A DNA stretch of 64,000 nt from positions 709,982-773,981 of the forward strand of contig NW_020170405.1 in the NCBI RefSeq assembly GCF_000524195.1. The letters are read 5' to 3'. A program made the position numbers and the translations under genes. The DNA comes from Echinococcus granulosus (Eukaryota > Platyhelminthes > Cestoda > Cyclophyllidea > Taeniidae). This document shows positions 11,483-22,741 of this stretch, in pieces; positions within the stretch are counted from its first letter, which is position 1, and the number at the start of each line of letters is the position of its first letter. The notes below the pieces were generated by a model, which saw only the letters and a program-made list of their open reading frames with translations, was not told where the DNA came from and ran no database searches.

Positions 11483-12049
11483 TTATGAAACGCTATTAAT
11501 CTAAAACTTTTTACAAAGAAAATTCCTCTTAGGATTGCATTGAGCTTAATTCTACATCCAAGCAAAGGTATTCACACTGTTGAAAAAATGACTTCACGTC
11601 GTGCAAGACATGTTCTGGGGACCAGATTTTGTTTGCATCCTGTAATCCTGCATAGGATGACTAGCCATCTTGGGGAAATTTCGCTGTAATCAATCACCCA
11701 CGGTGAGATACATGTTTTGAGAGTTTTCGAGAACCAGCGTTTCTTCAGTGTTTACGAAGAATACGCCTGCAATCTGCTAGTGGTTGGCATCAAGGCGAGT
11801 TTTACTTTCATTTGCAAAGATGCACTACCTCTTAAGATATTGTATCACTTCAAAGACGGTTTGGTTCCAGACACTAATGCTTCATTCGTGTAGGCAATGT
11901 TAGTTTGATCTCTAAAGTAAAGCTTTATTTTGAAGTGACGTGATCAAGTTTTAGTAAAATAAAAAGAGCATTCCATGTTACCTTTCAGCATATTTTAAGG
12001 AATGCTTTAAAACATTTATATTGTAGCCCTCCCCCGCCCCCCGAGATAA
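11483..12049. other. Spacer between repeat copies A and B
   Basis: AT-rich sequence in which I see no gene, clear repeat or regulatory site. Confidence 0.4.
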
Positions 12050-12175
12050 CCCTGAAGACGAAGGACAACATAATGTTCGGGCAGAATGTGTAATGCCAGC
12101 GTACGGTAGGGCTCGGGGCAATTGACAAGCCCAGGGCCAGGTCGCTCGGCAAGGAACAAGAGCGGAGCCCCTTGG
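12050..12175 (+). repeat. Palindromic-core dispersed repeat, copy B
   Basis: Forward copy, diverged. It begins CTGAAGACGAAGGACAACAT, then has GGGCAGAATGTGTAATGCCAGCGTACGG in shortened form and ends in a GGAGCCCC block. The hairpin core is damaged. Confidence 0.5.
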
Positions 12176-12659
12176 TGGTTCATTACCAAAACTGGGAGTT
12201 AGGCAAACAGCTAAAGCGTTATAATATATTTGATTTTCTATAAATGCTTTTAAAAGCGTGGATTCAAGAGGAATGAATAAAAGTCAGAGGCTAATTAGGA
12301 TTTGCATAGAATCATTTCTCTGCTCATGGCTGACGTGCATACACTAAGCAACAAAATCAGATTAATGGTTTTCCAACAAAGAATTTTGCAATTTATTTAG
12401 TGTTTCACAAAATTCAATTACACCTACCTGTCTACTTCCCCTGTGTTTATCAACGCACTTTATTTGGTAATTATGTATTAGTTAAAAAAATAGTTCCCCT
12501 GTAAAATGTGCGTAATCAAATAGGCAGGTTGGAATTTATATCCGACATTAGTCAACTAGATTCAATGCTTTTACTGCTTTAGAGTAAGCCTTGGATACCG
12601 ATCTCCACACTTTCCACCCTTTGAGCCCACTTGCACGACTCACGAGCGTGTAAATGCTA

Positions 12660-12811
12660 CAAGCCAATTTGACAGACAAGTGGTTTGCTCTATTTTAAGT
12701 CAACCTTCGCCGGGCCAATTAAGTGCCCATCGCCTCTGCATTTTAAAAGGCGGTCCCACTGGCTTGAGTGTCAGTTTACCTGCCAGACTTGGAGCTGCAG
12801 GTACTTACAAA
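12660..12811 (+). promoter_or_regulatory. Putative core promoter of the first Ser/Arg-rich gene
   Basis: CCAAT boxes occur at 12664-12668 and 12715-12719, with a TATA-like TTTTAAAAGG at 12741-12750, about 70 bp before the ATG at 12812. A CAAT-type box followed by TTAAAAG also precedes the related gene at 19679. This is a motif-only call. Confidence 0.35.
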
Positions 12812-13720
12812 ATGACTGCTCCCAGCTCAACCTCCCCCTTTCGCAACTTGGAGAGACGTGAAAGTTTTTCCAAATACATCCTCGAAACACCCGGCTCTTC
12901 CTCCAGTTCTTCCACTTCGTCCTCTTCGTCGTCGTCATCCTCTTCTTCTTCCTTCTTCTTCAAAGGAAGAGCACATATCATCTTGGATGTCAGCGAATTG
13001 AAGGAGGGAAGAAAGGACTTGGATGGTCGTCTTACTGGGAAAAAAGATAAAGGACGTGGAAAACCACATGCTCATCATCAAATGCCTGCATCTTCACCTA
13101 CGCATAAATTGTCCTCATCGTCATCTTCTTCTTCCTCTTCGTCTTCTTCGTCTTCTTCTTCCACTTCTTCATCCTCAAGGGGAATCACGCAAGAGGAGAA
13201 GAGGAGCGAATTCGACGGTCCGGTCATTATAATATCATGTGGCAGAAGCCGCCAAATGTCTAAAAATTTATATAGAAGCAAATCAGCTTCTCCTTCCCCG
13301 CAGAAACGCCGATCTTTCAGTGGAAGGGTTTCCAGAGGGCGAGCTCGAACTCCCAAAGCGGGACATGCTATGGCCAACTACGGAGTTGAAATCGAAGACA
13401 GAAGCCCACGCAGATCTTCGTCACGAAGACAAAGTGTCAAGCCCTCTGCATCTGTAAGGCCTGTAAAATCCAGAAGAGGCGTCAAATCGCCGATCATCTA
13501 CGAGTTAGTGCCGAATAAGGTGGCTAAAAGGTCTTCAAAGCGTCGACCAAGCAAAGGTCCGAAAGACCAGTCGACCTGCTACGTGTTGATACCGGAGGAG
13601 CTTAGGAAAAAAATGGCAGGTAAACCAATAGCATTCGTGGAATTGCAACCTTCTTCGGAAAATGGAAGAAGCAAGTCCAGAAATGGCAAGAATAAGAAAT
13701 CTGCAGCGCCTCATGTTTAG
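12812..13720 (+). CDS. Ser/Arg-rich low-complexity protein with repeated tyrosine motifs, member 1
   Basis: Intronless ORF of 302 residues from the first in-frame ATG; the frame stays open upstream to 12680 without an ATG. I do not recognise the family. Two pure poly-Ser tracts (about residues 28-47 and 98-124) flank a His/Lys-rich spacer. The C-terminal half is strongly basic (RSPRRSSSRRQS, KRSSKRRPSKG). Set into the basic Ser-rich background are short hydrophobic strands: KYILETP, HIILDV, IIYELVP, CYVLIPEE, AFVELQP. Several fit YxxPhi (YELV, YVLI). The same pattern recurs in the gene at 19679 and in a broken copy at 17.2 kb. No signal peptide or membrane segment is seen. A nuclear basic protein (SR-like or sperm chromatin) or an adaptor with phosphotyrosine or sorting motifs are possibilities only. 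The coding case rests on length, the pattern shared with its neighbour and the promoter-like motifs. Confidence 0.7.
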   Translation: MTAPSSTSPFRNLERRESFSKYILETPGSSSSSSTSSSSSSSSSSSSFFFKGRAHIILDVSELKEGRKDLDGRLTGKKDKGRGKPHAHHQMPASSPTHKLSSSSSSSSSSSSSSSSSTSSSSRGITQEEKRSEFDGPVIIISCGRSRQMSKNLYRSKSASPSPQKRRSFSGRVSRGRARTPKAGHAMANYGVEIEDRSPRRSSSRRQSVKPSASVRPVKSRRGVKSPIIYELVPNKVAKRSSKRRPSKGPKDQSTCYVLIPEELRKKMAGKPIAFVELQPSSENGRSKSRNGKNKKSAAPHV

Positions 13721-16700
13721 AAATTGGATCGGATCAAGGTTATAGAATCAATTGAATGCGACTCCCTACCGCAGATAGATAAACAGCATCCACTTGAAAC
13801 CTTTTAAACTTTTACCATCAACACTGCTTTTGAATTTGTAGACATTTTTACTAGCGTTCTGATTCTTACTCCCTATCAATTTCTAAATTTCTCGCATTCC
13901 TTAAGTAGATTTATTCTTTGGTAAATTAAGAGTTAAACAATCATTCACCTTCTAGGCACGTTAGACTGCCGGAAAGCAGCATATCTTATATGAAATATGA
14001 CAGAGCTGTCCTTAATTCATCTGATTGTTTTAGAGTACCGAGAGATCAGCTTGACCTTAAAGTATCCAAGTTGGATACAAATAGCACAGCGTCTTCTACA
14101 AGGCATGAGCAGCCAATCTGGGCTTCCAGGTACAGAATTTTACATCAAAACAAACACCTAGGCTTTTAAAATGATATAGTTCACAATATATTCCGTTGAC
14201 ATAGGCAGCTACTGCTCAAACAAATAAGCAAAGTTCAATTTACTGCCAAAATTATTGTTTCTATTTCTGCAAGCCATTAACTTGGGAAAAATTGGAGCAA
14301 AATGATAACAAACTTAGCCCAAAAAAATTATTAAAGAAGTGGAAATCCTGGACAGGAAAGAACAAGGGTATTGCTGAACGTAAGGACTGACAAAGCTATT
14401 TTTAGCAATCCTGAACAAACTTCGGTCACTTAAAAGAGGCTTCAGCTGGCATCATAAATGAAAAACGAGTGCTTCCACCGAGGGATTTGTTGAACGCACA
14501 CAGGTCGCTACCGCAGATGTGACCCTGCGCCTTCTCAACACTTACTGCTTGGCCATGAATGGTCCTCGTGTCACTACGTTACCGATTTGTGAGGGGTCAG
14601 TCTTTTCTAGTAGAAAACTGATTAAAAATGCCTCAATAGAAAGGAAAAAGAACTTGAGTTAAATAATCGTAGTGGTCCCAATTTCCTGTGGCAAGCAGGC
14701 AAGCTCACAAGACGGCTTGAGGACCGACTCGACCCGCACAAAGCTTGTCACTTCTTTGTGTCTGGACCTGGTGCCGCCTCGAGGAGCGACAACCGTTGTT
14801 ATTGACTTTAGTGCCATGTAAAGGCTGTGTCACTCCGTACTTGTGTGCGGCTGCCATGATGTGTAATAGTTGTGCAGTTCACGGTTTGTCAACTGACATT
14901 TATTGTTTAGCATCTTGAATCATTGCACTCAGATAAGTTTTTGATAAGTAGCTTAGTGAGATGTGCGTTACACTTCAACAACATTACAAGGGAAGAAATG
15001 TCCCGACTTTTCTGCTGGTGATAATGCCACTTTTATACGTCGAAATATATTTTACCACAATATTTTAATGTCTGGAGTAGGTTGTGATGAAGGTGGCCTC
15101 ACTGGCGCCTCATAATTTAGCCTAGTTAGACCTTAGGCCGAAGTATCTTAAAAAAATCCGGATAGCGTAACGACAAATAGACACAATCTTAGCTTACTTG
15201 AAAATGGTTGTTACTACGCCTAATTCGCCATGCTGTGGAACTTACAGCGAGCAGTAGGTGAGCCACAGTCTTGATTTATTTTGTTGATAATGTCTTTCCA
15301 CAGGTGGAATTTGCATCCAGTCGCCAATAAGGTGCTTCCAATACTTATGAGCAGATAATCTGAATTGGCGCATTATGTAGAACATTTGACGGGCCCTGGA
15401 ATGACTTTAGTGCCGTCTTATTTTTAAGTAAAAGATACAGGTCTGGAGATAAGCTATTTGTCTATCTGCCTGTATGTGAACGTGATTCAAGCTAACTTAT
15501 TCAATTTGCTGCCCTCTTACACCCGTGTTGGACTGGATCTGTGCGATCACAATACGAAAGCCTGCCCGATGAAGGCAGTTTAAATAGTAAAGCAACTTTG
15601 AACGCATTTGAGGTGAGCGATTCATATCATCCTAAAAAGTCCTTCAAAATGCCCTCAAAGGTAGTTTTACTACTATAATTTTAGTTAAGTAGTAGATGTA
15701 TGCTATGAAAAAAACAAGGAAAATCCTTAATAAGGATTTTAATTGTGGAAAACTTTAGGGCTCATACTTTAAGGGGTGGGTGTGATCATGTACCTGTCAA
15801 GGTCATATGCGTCATTCCATATGCCAACTGGATCTCAGGCAGGCAATATTACATGTAGGCATTTTCAAGCTTAAAAATGATTTTCCCATTAATTTAAAGT
15901 AATTAACTTGAGGCAATTCGTCTGCTAAAAAACCTTCTTTTAACTTAACAACAATTAGGGCTATTTTAGTTTGTGTTTTGTAGGAGGTTTAAGAATATAG
16001 GCAATAATTTTATGCTAAAATAACTTAAGAAATATAAATACAAAAATTCGTGATTCGTACATGTGTCGCATTGTGGAAGCGTTGGGCGTAAAATAAAGCA
16101 CAGGAAGTGGTACTTTCATATTCGACTTCCCACTAGGTGACAGCTTCAAATGCGCATCATCGCTTTCGTGCGTACAGGGTCCATTTAACGCTGCTAAGAG
16201 GAGAAAAGAGCACTCCAGTAAATGAAAGCTAATTTGATTTGCGAGTAAAATTGCTATTCATCCGAGGCCATTAAAAAGCATTTGAAAAATTGCTTGAGAA
16301 GATAATATCATTCGCCCGACTAATAACAGCAATTGTCATTTCATTCGACTTTTCTGTTAGATGCAGAGGGACACTTGGGATGAAACCCGCAGAATTGTGG
16401 CAGCTCTATAACCTTACAATACGCAATAGAAGGAATCACTGCGTGTGCAATGAGACTCCGATCTGTATGTCTGTAGGTATGCGTATATGAATTCATTTAT
16501 TTTGAAAAAGAACATAGCACAAGGAAAGTTCCTGCATGAATCTAAATATATGGGTATTTTATTTACGAATTTCACCAAATAAATGATGCAGTAAAATTAA
16601 AGAAATACCGAATGGGGTTAGTGAGGCTTCAACATTAAAGAAACACGTATTACTTCATACATAACTGTTAAAACTCAAAGCGATCTTGCACGAAGTTCTT

Positions 16701-17100
16701 GAATTCAAAACACTTCTTGATCAGAAATATATGAATATGTAGACATGATATTTCAGTCAAAATGAAAAGGTGGAAAAGACACTTCGAAACTCTAGTGGGA
16801 GGGGAAGCAAGGATGTTCCGTGGAGCGAAACCAACCAGCGCGTCTTGCTAATGTAAAAGAAAAACAGTTTCGCTCTAACTAACAACCGAGAATCTGTTAA
16901 TAAGAGGTTCTAAAACCTCTGAGAAAGGCTCCGCTCTATCGTAGTACAAAAGATAGGCAGTACAGAATTCATCATTCCTTAATGAATGCGCATTTAATTG
17001 TCCTTAATTAGCATAGTTCCTGAGAACGTTTAGACAGAATTACTTAGTATTTTATCACGGGAGCAGATGCCTGTGAAAAGAATACGCTGTTACCGAACAT
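13721..17100. other. Intergenic region inside the Ser/Arg-rich cluster
   Basis: AT-rich sequence without a supported gene. A perfect palindrome with 10-bp arms lies at 15720-15740 and a 7-bp-arm hairpin at 16903-16920. An open frame at 16290-16490 shows no family feature. Confidence 0.4.
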
Positions 17101-17115
17101 TAATATAAATGACAC

Positions 17116-17698
17116 TATGAAGGCAACGATATTACTGGTGCTTTAAACTCTCAAGAGAAGTAAAGGAACTCGTGAGTAATTCTTCACATCATTCCGGTGG
17201 ATTTCGGTTGAGCAAATGTGTGACCACCATATCTGTCGAAGAGCCGGATCACATCACTATTATTTTAGAGACGCCACCAAGGGTAAGGATGAGGCATGTA
17301 TTGTAAAGGGTTAAGGTGACACTTCAAGCACCGACGACAGCTTTTCAGAATGTGAGGATCATTTGCATCAAATGCCATCACCTCGGGAATTACGTCACCG
17401 ACACAGACATGAAGGATGTGGAAACTGCACCAGCTATATGCGATTCTGTTCTGAAGGCCCGTGTACTAACTGCTGTGGTAAAATGCAGGGTCAAAAGTCT
17501 CAAAATCGACACGAAAGCACACTTCTGCTGCACCTTCCTCAGTCCAGCAGTGTTAAGATGATATCATCAGACGATATGAAGACGGTAATTCTACCCTCGG
17601 GGACCATCTATTCACATCGTGCGCACCCTCCTGCAGATGCATCAAGGTGTGTAAAGCATCAAGGAAAACATGGTCCACACAGAAGACAGCACTGACAA
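17116..17698 (+). pseudogene. Broken or spliced third member of the Ser/Arg-rich family
   Basis: Two overlapping coding-looking frames lie here. The first, to the stop at 17308, includes VTTISVEEPDHITIILETPP, whose ILETP matches KYILETP of the gene at 12812. The second runs from after the stop at 17312-17314 to the stop at 17696-17698. It reads a Ser/Asp-rich start (SSTDDSFSE), a His/Arg run (RHRHRHE), a Cys cluster (GCGNC, CTNCCGK) and then KTVILPSGTIYSH in a basic His-rich tail. The frame changes within about 30 bp near 17285-17315. No standard donor and acceptor pair I tried restores frame cleanly. I favour a decayed member, but a very small intron remains possible. It lies between the two intact relatives on the same strand. 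Confidence 0.4.
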
Positions 17699-18372
17699 GA
17701 AAGAATTCAAGTGGAACTGTTTGATCGCTCAAATACCAAATAAAGACCCAAAGGTTTTTAAAATATACATGCTTGTCGTGGTTGAAATATACGGATCGTA
17801 ACTGTGCGTTGCTTTCAGTGCAAATGAGCAATAAAGCGAAAACTTAGAGCTCAGCGTTTGTACCTTTTTTACTAAGTGTAATTTGTTTCTATTTTTAATT
17901 GCTTTATCTCGAAATTAAGCGAATGGTGAATGTGCATTTGCGGAAATCGTCGACTCATTGAACGTAGCCCATGAACTAAAAGCACAGTTTCGGTGTTTGA
18001 TGCAGCCTCAATATCCATTTTTTAGCAACTCGGTGAGGAGAAATCGAAGCTAGAAGAAAACAAAATAGGCGGAAAGGAAGGCAAAATGCTGTTTCCGAAT
18101 TCCTATTAAAACATCTTTTCGTTCGCCAGCATAAATTAACCTAAGTCTAATATGTCGCCGATTTCTCTTGTTTCTCAGGCAAAGTATGTTAGATGTGTAA
18201 TAAGTCATACTTTGGGTTTCACAAAATACTCCTTTTGAGGTAAAAATCGCCTTTAAGGCTAGTTTATTGCTTCTAAAACAAGTACCCAAAAGATTATTAG
18301 CCAGAGTTAACGAATCTAAACGATAGATTGCCACTGATTGGTAAGCATTCGTGGCCTTATTGCCCCGACACT
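17699..18372. other. Spacer before repeat copy C
   Basis: AT-rich with short open frames only. A minus-strand frame at 18050-18334 has no recognisable feature and I do not call it. Confidence 0.4.
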
Positions 18373-18480
18373 TTCCTAAAGACGAAAGAAGACATTACAC
18401 GGGGCAGTGTATGTATTATGGACGCAAAGGAGGATTGGAGGGTCTACTGGCGCGGGTCGGAGGCCATGTCGGCGGAGAAA
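18373..18480 (+). repeat. Palindromic-core dispersed repeat, copy C
   Basis: Forward copy: CCTAAAGACGAAAGAAGACATTACAC in diverged form, then GGGGCAGTGTATGTATTATGGACGCAAAGGAGG, a CTACTGGCGCGGGTC block and GGAGGCCATGTCGG. The right half of the palindrome is kept and the left half mutated. The run is described in parts because the element is longer than a site. Confidence 0.6.
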
Positions 18481-19560
18481 AGTTCAATGACCGTGTCCTT
18501 CAGTACCCGCATAATCAAAACGAGGAGTTAAACAAACTACTAGAGCATTGCAGTGTCACTCATTATAGTAGTGAACGATACAACCTCAAAGTTTGCAGAA
18601 TATTGCAATACTAATTTTTAAACTAACTTAGAGCAATAATAATTGACTCTGTGGATTGGAAATGCAAAATGGGGCACGATAAGCCGATGGGAGCATGACC
18701 GGTGATCTCCGTTAAAAGAATTAAGCCTTGTTTTATTACTAAGCTAATTCAAGACAATATAAGGGTTTACCAAACACTTTGTGAGAAAAAGGTAGTTTAC
18801 CTGAGTTGCTTATGTCTTACAGTTTGGGTTCTGTAGACTAGCTCACGTTTCCATCAACAAGGAACATTCTATTTTATTTAACAATTCGAAGCAAAAAAGT
18901 ATCACCAAGCCTGACCGTTGAAGTAGGAGATTCATCGTCACACCAAATTTAACCTAGGCAATCATGAGTTTCTTGCGTGTCGCCAGATGTAGAGTGAAAA
19001 TTCTTGTGCCCTGTGTAACACCGCGGCAAAGGTGGGGTGCGTGAAAGCTTACCTAAAACATTCAAGACTAATAGATTCAAAAAAATCCAAGGTTACTGGT
19101 AATCCTTTCTGCTTCTGGCCTAAAACGCAACTCCAAACCACGAAGACCTAGTAAAATTTAATTTGTTTAATTTTTTTCTCATTCCCAGACTGTCTACGAA
19201 ACAACCGTAGTTGTGTATTCTGTGGAAAAAAATAATAATAGATAATTAAGATAAATTGCAAATTTAGCAGTAACTATCTCTCTCCTAAAAACACGTAAAA
19301 ATCGTGATTTTTAGCTTTATTGCGCTTTTAATTGGGCTAAGCGGATAGTGAACCAGCAACAGAAAGAACTAATCTGCCCTATTATATCAACAGGGCGGAG
19401 GGAGCTATAGGACGTATCAATTGAGGCAAATGACTAAATATAGCATGTGTCTTTCTAGACAGATAATGTAGTGGGACTGGGAAGTGAGTGAAAAATGGTG
19501 GCCGTTGCTTCACTCGCCGAGGCTTTATGATTGGGCATTCATCTGCTTCGGTGTCAAGGT
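18481..19560. other. Spacer upstream of the second Ser/Arg-rich gene
   Basis: AT-rich, no gene recognised. A short (CA)n tract follows at about 19571-19584. Confidence 0.4.
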
Positions 19561-19600
19561 AGCTTCTCTCTCACACACACACACTTACACATACCCAGCT

Positions 19601-19678
19601 CGATTGGCTATTAAAAGTAAATTACTTGGCAGTTGATGAGCTAGAGCACCTGCGATCGTCACGCACATAGGCAAGGTA
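19601..19678 (+). promoter_or_regulatory. Putative core promoter of the second Ser/Arg-rich gene
   Basis: An inverted CCAAT box (ATTGG, 19603-19607) lies directly before a TATA-like TTAAAAG (19611-19617), 62 bp before the ATG at 19679. A similar pair of elements precedes the gene at 12812. Confidence 0.35.
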
Positions 19679-20437
19679 ATGAGCGTCGGTGACTCTCGAA
19701 TCATCCATCTCTCAAATTCGCGTAGAGAATCTTCATCCGCTATCTACGAGCTACTCGACGACACTGAGTCTAGCACCAGTTCCTCCAGCGAAGACGATTA
19801 TTGGGTCGCACTCTCTTTCCATCATGCTGAACAACCGGAAAAGCATAAACCAAAGACAAAGGCCAAGGCACATGCGATGAATGATTCAAAAGAAATAAAG
19901 AAAAGAAGTGTGTACTTTGTGTTGGAGGAAGATCGTCATTCTCTAGTGTCGCGGCAAACACACCACAGGTCTCACAAAAGTCACAAAAAATTGCCAAGGA
20001 AAGAGAAATTGGATGATTCTTCAAGGTACAGTCTTGTCGCTACCTCACAAAAGATCACACCCCAACCAGTGAAACTTCTCCACAAATACAAAAGATACAA
20101 TTCTGAGTCGGAACCTATTATTCTCCCAATCCAACGGAAAATGCGATCAACTCATTGTGAGGGTGTGTACGAAGGCACCCGGCCCAGGAGGAGTGTTTCA
20201 GCCGTTCCTATGGATAAAAAGCCATCGCATTCGAGAAGAAGGCGCAGCTCGGAAGTTGTAAGGTCTGTTGACATGTCTGGCAGTAGCAGTCGGCTGGGCC
20301 ACAAAGCATACAGTGTAAATCAAGATGCCAACATGCAGGAGCTTGCCATCGATATGCCAGACCGATCGAGCAGCATGAAAAACTTCAATAAAAAACCCCA
20401 AGCCGGATGTGGAATAGCAATTTTGAAGCGTTATTAA
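19679..20437 (+). CDS. Ser/Arg/His-rich low-complexity protein with repeated tyrosine motifs, member 2
   Basis: Intronless ORF of 252 residues from an ATG at 19679. The family is unrecognised. Residues 1-60 hold a Ser/Asp/Glu-rich segment (DDTESSTSSSSEDDYW), followed by Lys/His/Arg-rich stretches (HHRSHKSHKKLPRKEK, HSRRRRSSE). Short hydrophobic motifs are spaced along it: AIYELLDD, YWVALSF, SVYFVLEED, RYSLVATS, PIILPIQ. Three fit YxxPhi (YELL, YFVL, YSLV), and two of these have Ser two residues before Tyr. This repeats the design of the protein at 12812 with shorter Ser runs, so I take the two as tandem paralogues about 6 kb apart. No signal peptide or membrane segment is visible. The role is unknown; a basic nuclear protein or an intracellular adaptor are both guesses. 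Confidence 0.65.
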   Translation: MSVGDSRIIHLSNSRRESSSAIYELLDDTESSTSSSSEDDYWVALSFHHAEQPEKHKPKTKAKAHAMNDSKEIKKRSVYFVLEEDRHSLVSRQTHHRSHKSHKKLPRKEKLDDSSRYSLVATSQKITPQPVKLLHKYKRYNSESEPIILPIQRKMRSTHCEGVYEGTRPRRSVSAVPMDKKPSHSRRRRSSEVVRSVDMSGSSSRLGHKAYSVNQDANMQELAIDMPDRSSSMKNFNKKPQAGCGIAILKRY

Positions 20438-22042
20438 GATTACATTACCGCCCTTTTATCTCTCTATATCAAGTAGGTGCTAACGTTTAAGGCTGCAAAT
20501 CCTTATATTTTTTGGAAAATATATAAATTTCCATATTAGCAAGACCGATTTTCGTTGTTACCAAACCTGATAGAAATGTAAATTTGGATTTTTTCTAACA
20601 TTTACCGTGAATACTGCGATTGCATAATGGCCAATGAACTAATACATTGAACTTACGGGGTCTTCGTTTAAGCTGAGTCTAACCAATACCCTATCATAAC
20701 AGTTAGAATAGAATGCGATGAAAAAGGAGCACCTTTTGCTGTCTCGATATGCTGTGATTTTGCTTTTAGTTTACCCATAAACAGTCAGGGAAGACATCTG
20801 GCCAGTGTTTCCTGAATGCATGGCGTTCAGGCATTAATGTGTTTTAAGTATAGTTATTAGCTGACACATTTTAGTAGAATGTATGGACGATCGTGATAAG
20901 GGGGAAACCATTATATGCTAATTGTATCATTAAGTGTGCAATATTTTGGTTCGATGATAAAAATGTGCTGGTGTATCTGTGATAGTTCAAATATTGCCAT
21001 TAAATCACGGCTACCACGACACGTTTTAAGGAGGTTGGAGGTATGCATTAGTATACACTTTTCGAATCATAACTGGTGAAAACTGACGCCATCTTATTAA
21101 AAGGTGGGAGCGTTTGAGGCAAAAAAAGTCATAAATAGTGGCTCTGTTACGCGTCATGAACCCTAAGATAGGCGGCACAAGACAAATGTTTTACAATCGT
21201 TTCGCATCTCGTTCAAAATTTGAAATAGCAGTTTAATGAAGGAGAATTAAAAACCCCAAAACCATTCCGAGAATTTCAAGACAATTTTAAGTCTTTAGAG
21301 CCTCTTTGGGTCCTCACAACGGTAACGGCTAATGAATCACCAAAAACTGGTTTTTGGGTGAAGGTATCGCCAAGGCCGCTTTTCATGAGAACCTAGAAAA
21401 TATACCGCTGTGAGCTCTTAAAATAATTGGTAGAAGTATAATTGCATTAAATTTCCATTTAAAGACGAAGCAGAATTTACTACGTTTAAGGAAAATTGTC
21501 ACAGCCATCAAGAAGAAAAATTTGGCAATCGTAGCGGTGTTTCGTTTCAGCTCAACAGATACCGCGGACTTGTCACTTGGGAGTACCGGAGATATTTAGA
21601 AAAGCGAAGCCTTCCCAATTCTGTACCACTGAACTCGCCTGTATTATTTCCTACCATTTACGGGTTTCACAGCCCATCCTTACCTCCAATTTTATTCAAG
21701 AGGTTTAAATGATAGATTTTGCATCTCTTCCTCAGTTTCATCAAGCCTTCATACTTCCTTCCTAAACATAAGTCAGAGTTGTGAGGTTATCAAAATAAAT
21801 GGATGCCTTACCATATTTGTCGTAGCTATTAAGATTGACACACAGATTATTTAAGAATAGAGTAATTCAGACAGTAAATAGTGTGAAGGCTATCAGTTCA
21901 CTTTCGGTCATTAGGATTAAACAACACTTTTTGTGGCTGGCATTTTTAAAGTAATAGTCTAGTTTCTTCAATTATAAGTCGTATTTCGGTAAAGTGACTT
22001 CTTTTTCAAAATTCAACAGGGCATAGTGTGGCGCTTAGAGCC
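20438..22042. other. Intergenic region before the MAGI-like gene
   Basis: AT-rich sequence with no supported gene or clear regulatory feature. Confidence 0.4.
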
Positions 22043-22155
22043 ATTCCTGAGGAGGAAAGAAGGCGATGACATTATGGCAGAATATGTATTGCCCACATCC
22101 AGAAGGGCTGGAAGCGACTGGCCTGGCTGGGATACTATGCCGCCTAGCGCGAACC
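22043..22155 (+). repeat. Palindromic-core dispersed repeat, copy D
   Basis: Forward copy with GAGGAGGAAAGAAGGCGATG, GGCAGAATATGTATTGCCCA, then AGAAGGGCTGGAAGCGACTGG. The hairpin core is diverged (GGCCTGGCTGGGATACTATG). Confidence 0.6.
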
Positions 22156-22619
22156 AAAAGGAAGAGTTAAAAAAATAATCAAAGTATTACACATACGCAA
22201 AAAGCCTTTTATATACACAAATTCAAATTCCTGTAACAACAGATACACAATGTAATTAAAGAGGCGTGTGCATTGATTCCGGCTGTTTATTTCCAAGGTG
22301 TATTTATGATCCTTTAATTTGCGGTTGTAATATTACAGAACCTATTCATTTTATTGTAGGTTCATTTGAGCAAAACGTACATTTTAGATTTAGAAATTTG
22401 CAGGTAAAAGCATGTTCGATGCAGGCACTTTACGGCACACAAAGGTGGTTCATAGCTATGCTAGTTTAAAAAAAAACAACTCTAAAAGTATAAAGCCTTC
22501 AATGTTCAAAACACATATAACTATTCACCCATGCGATGAGTCACATTGTTGCATCATTTTCCGTCGCCGTTTGCATGGTGACTTGCCACCTTTTTGTGCA
22601 TTCACCGAGGTGCTGCCTC

Positions 22620-22740
22620 GGGATTGGCTGTGCCATGCTTCGAGCAGCACTGGCCGGGCTGCTTACTTTGCGGCGCGCGATTGGCTGGATGCACTCCGCT
22701 ACCTCCGCTGCGCAGCCCAACAATCGGCTGCTTCATTACT
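22620..22740 (+). promoter_or_regulatory. Putative CCAAT promoter of the MAGI-like gene
   Basis: A GC-richer island in AT-rich DNA carries two identical inverted CCAAT boxes (GATTGGCTG, ATTGG at 22623-22627 and 22680-22684), spaced 57 bp. They lie 60-120 bp before the paired ATGs at 22742 and 22745. This would fit an NF-Y type TATA-less promoter. The same interval is also open in the coding frame, so it could instead be coding exon. Confidence 0.35.
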
Positions 22741-22741
22741 C

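Noticed and set aside
13023..13457. Open frames in other frames of the Ser/Arg-rich gene, including an acidic one on the minus strand
   Set aside because: They are shadows of the poly-Ser codon repeats.
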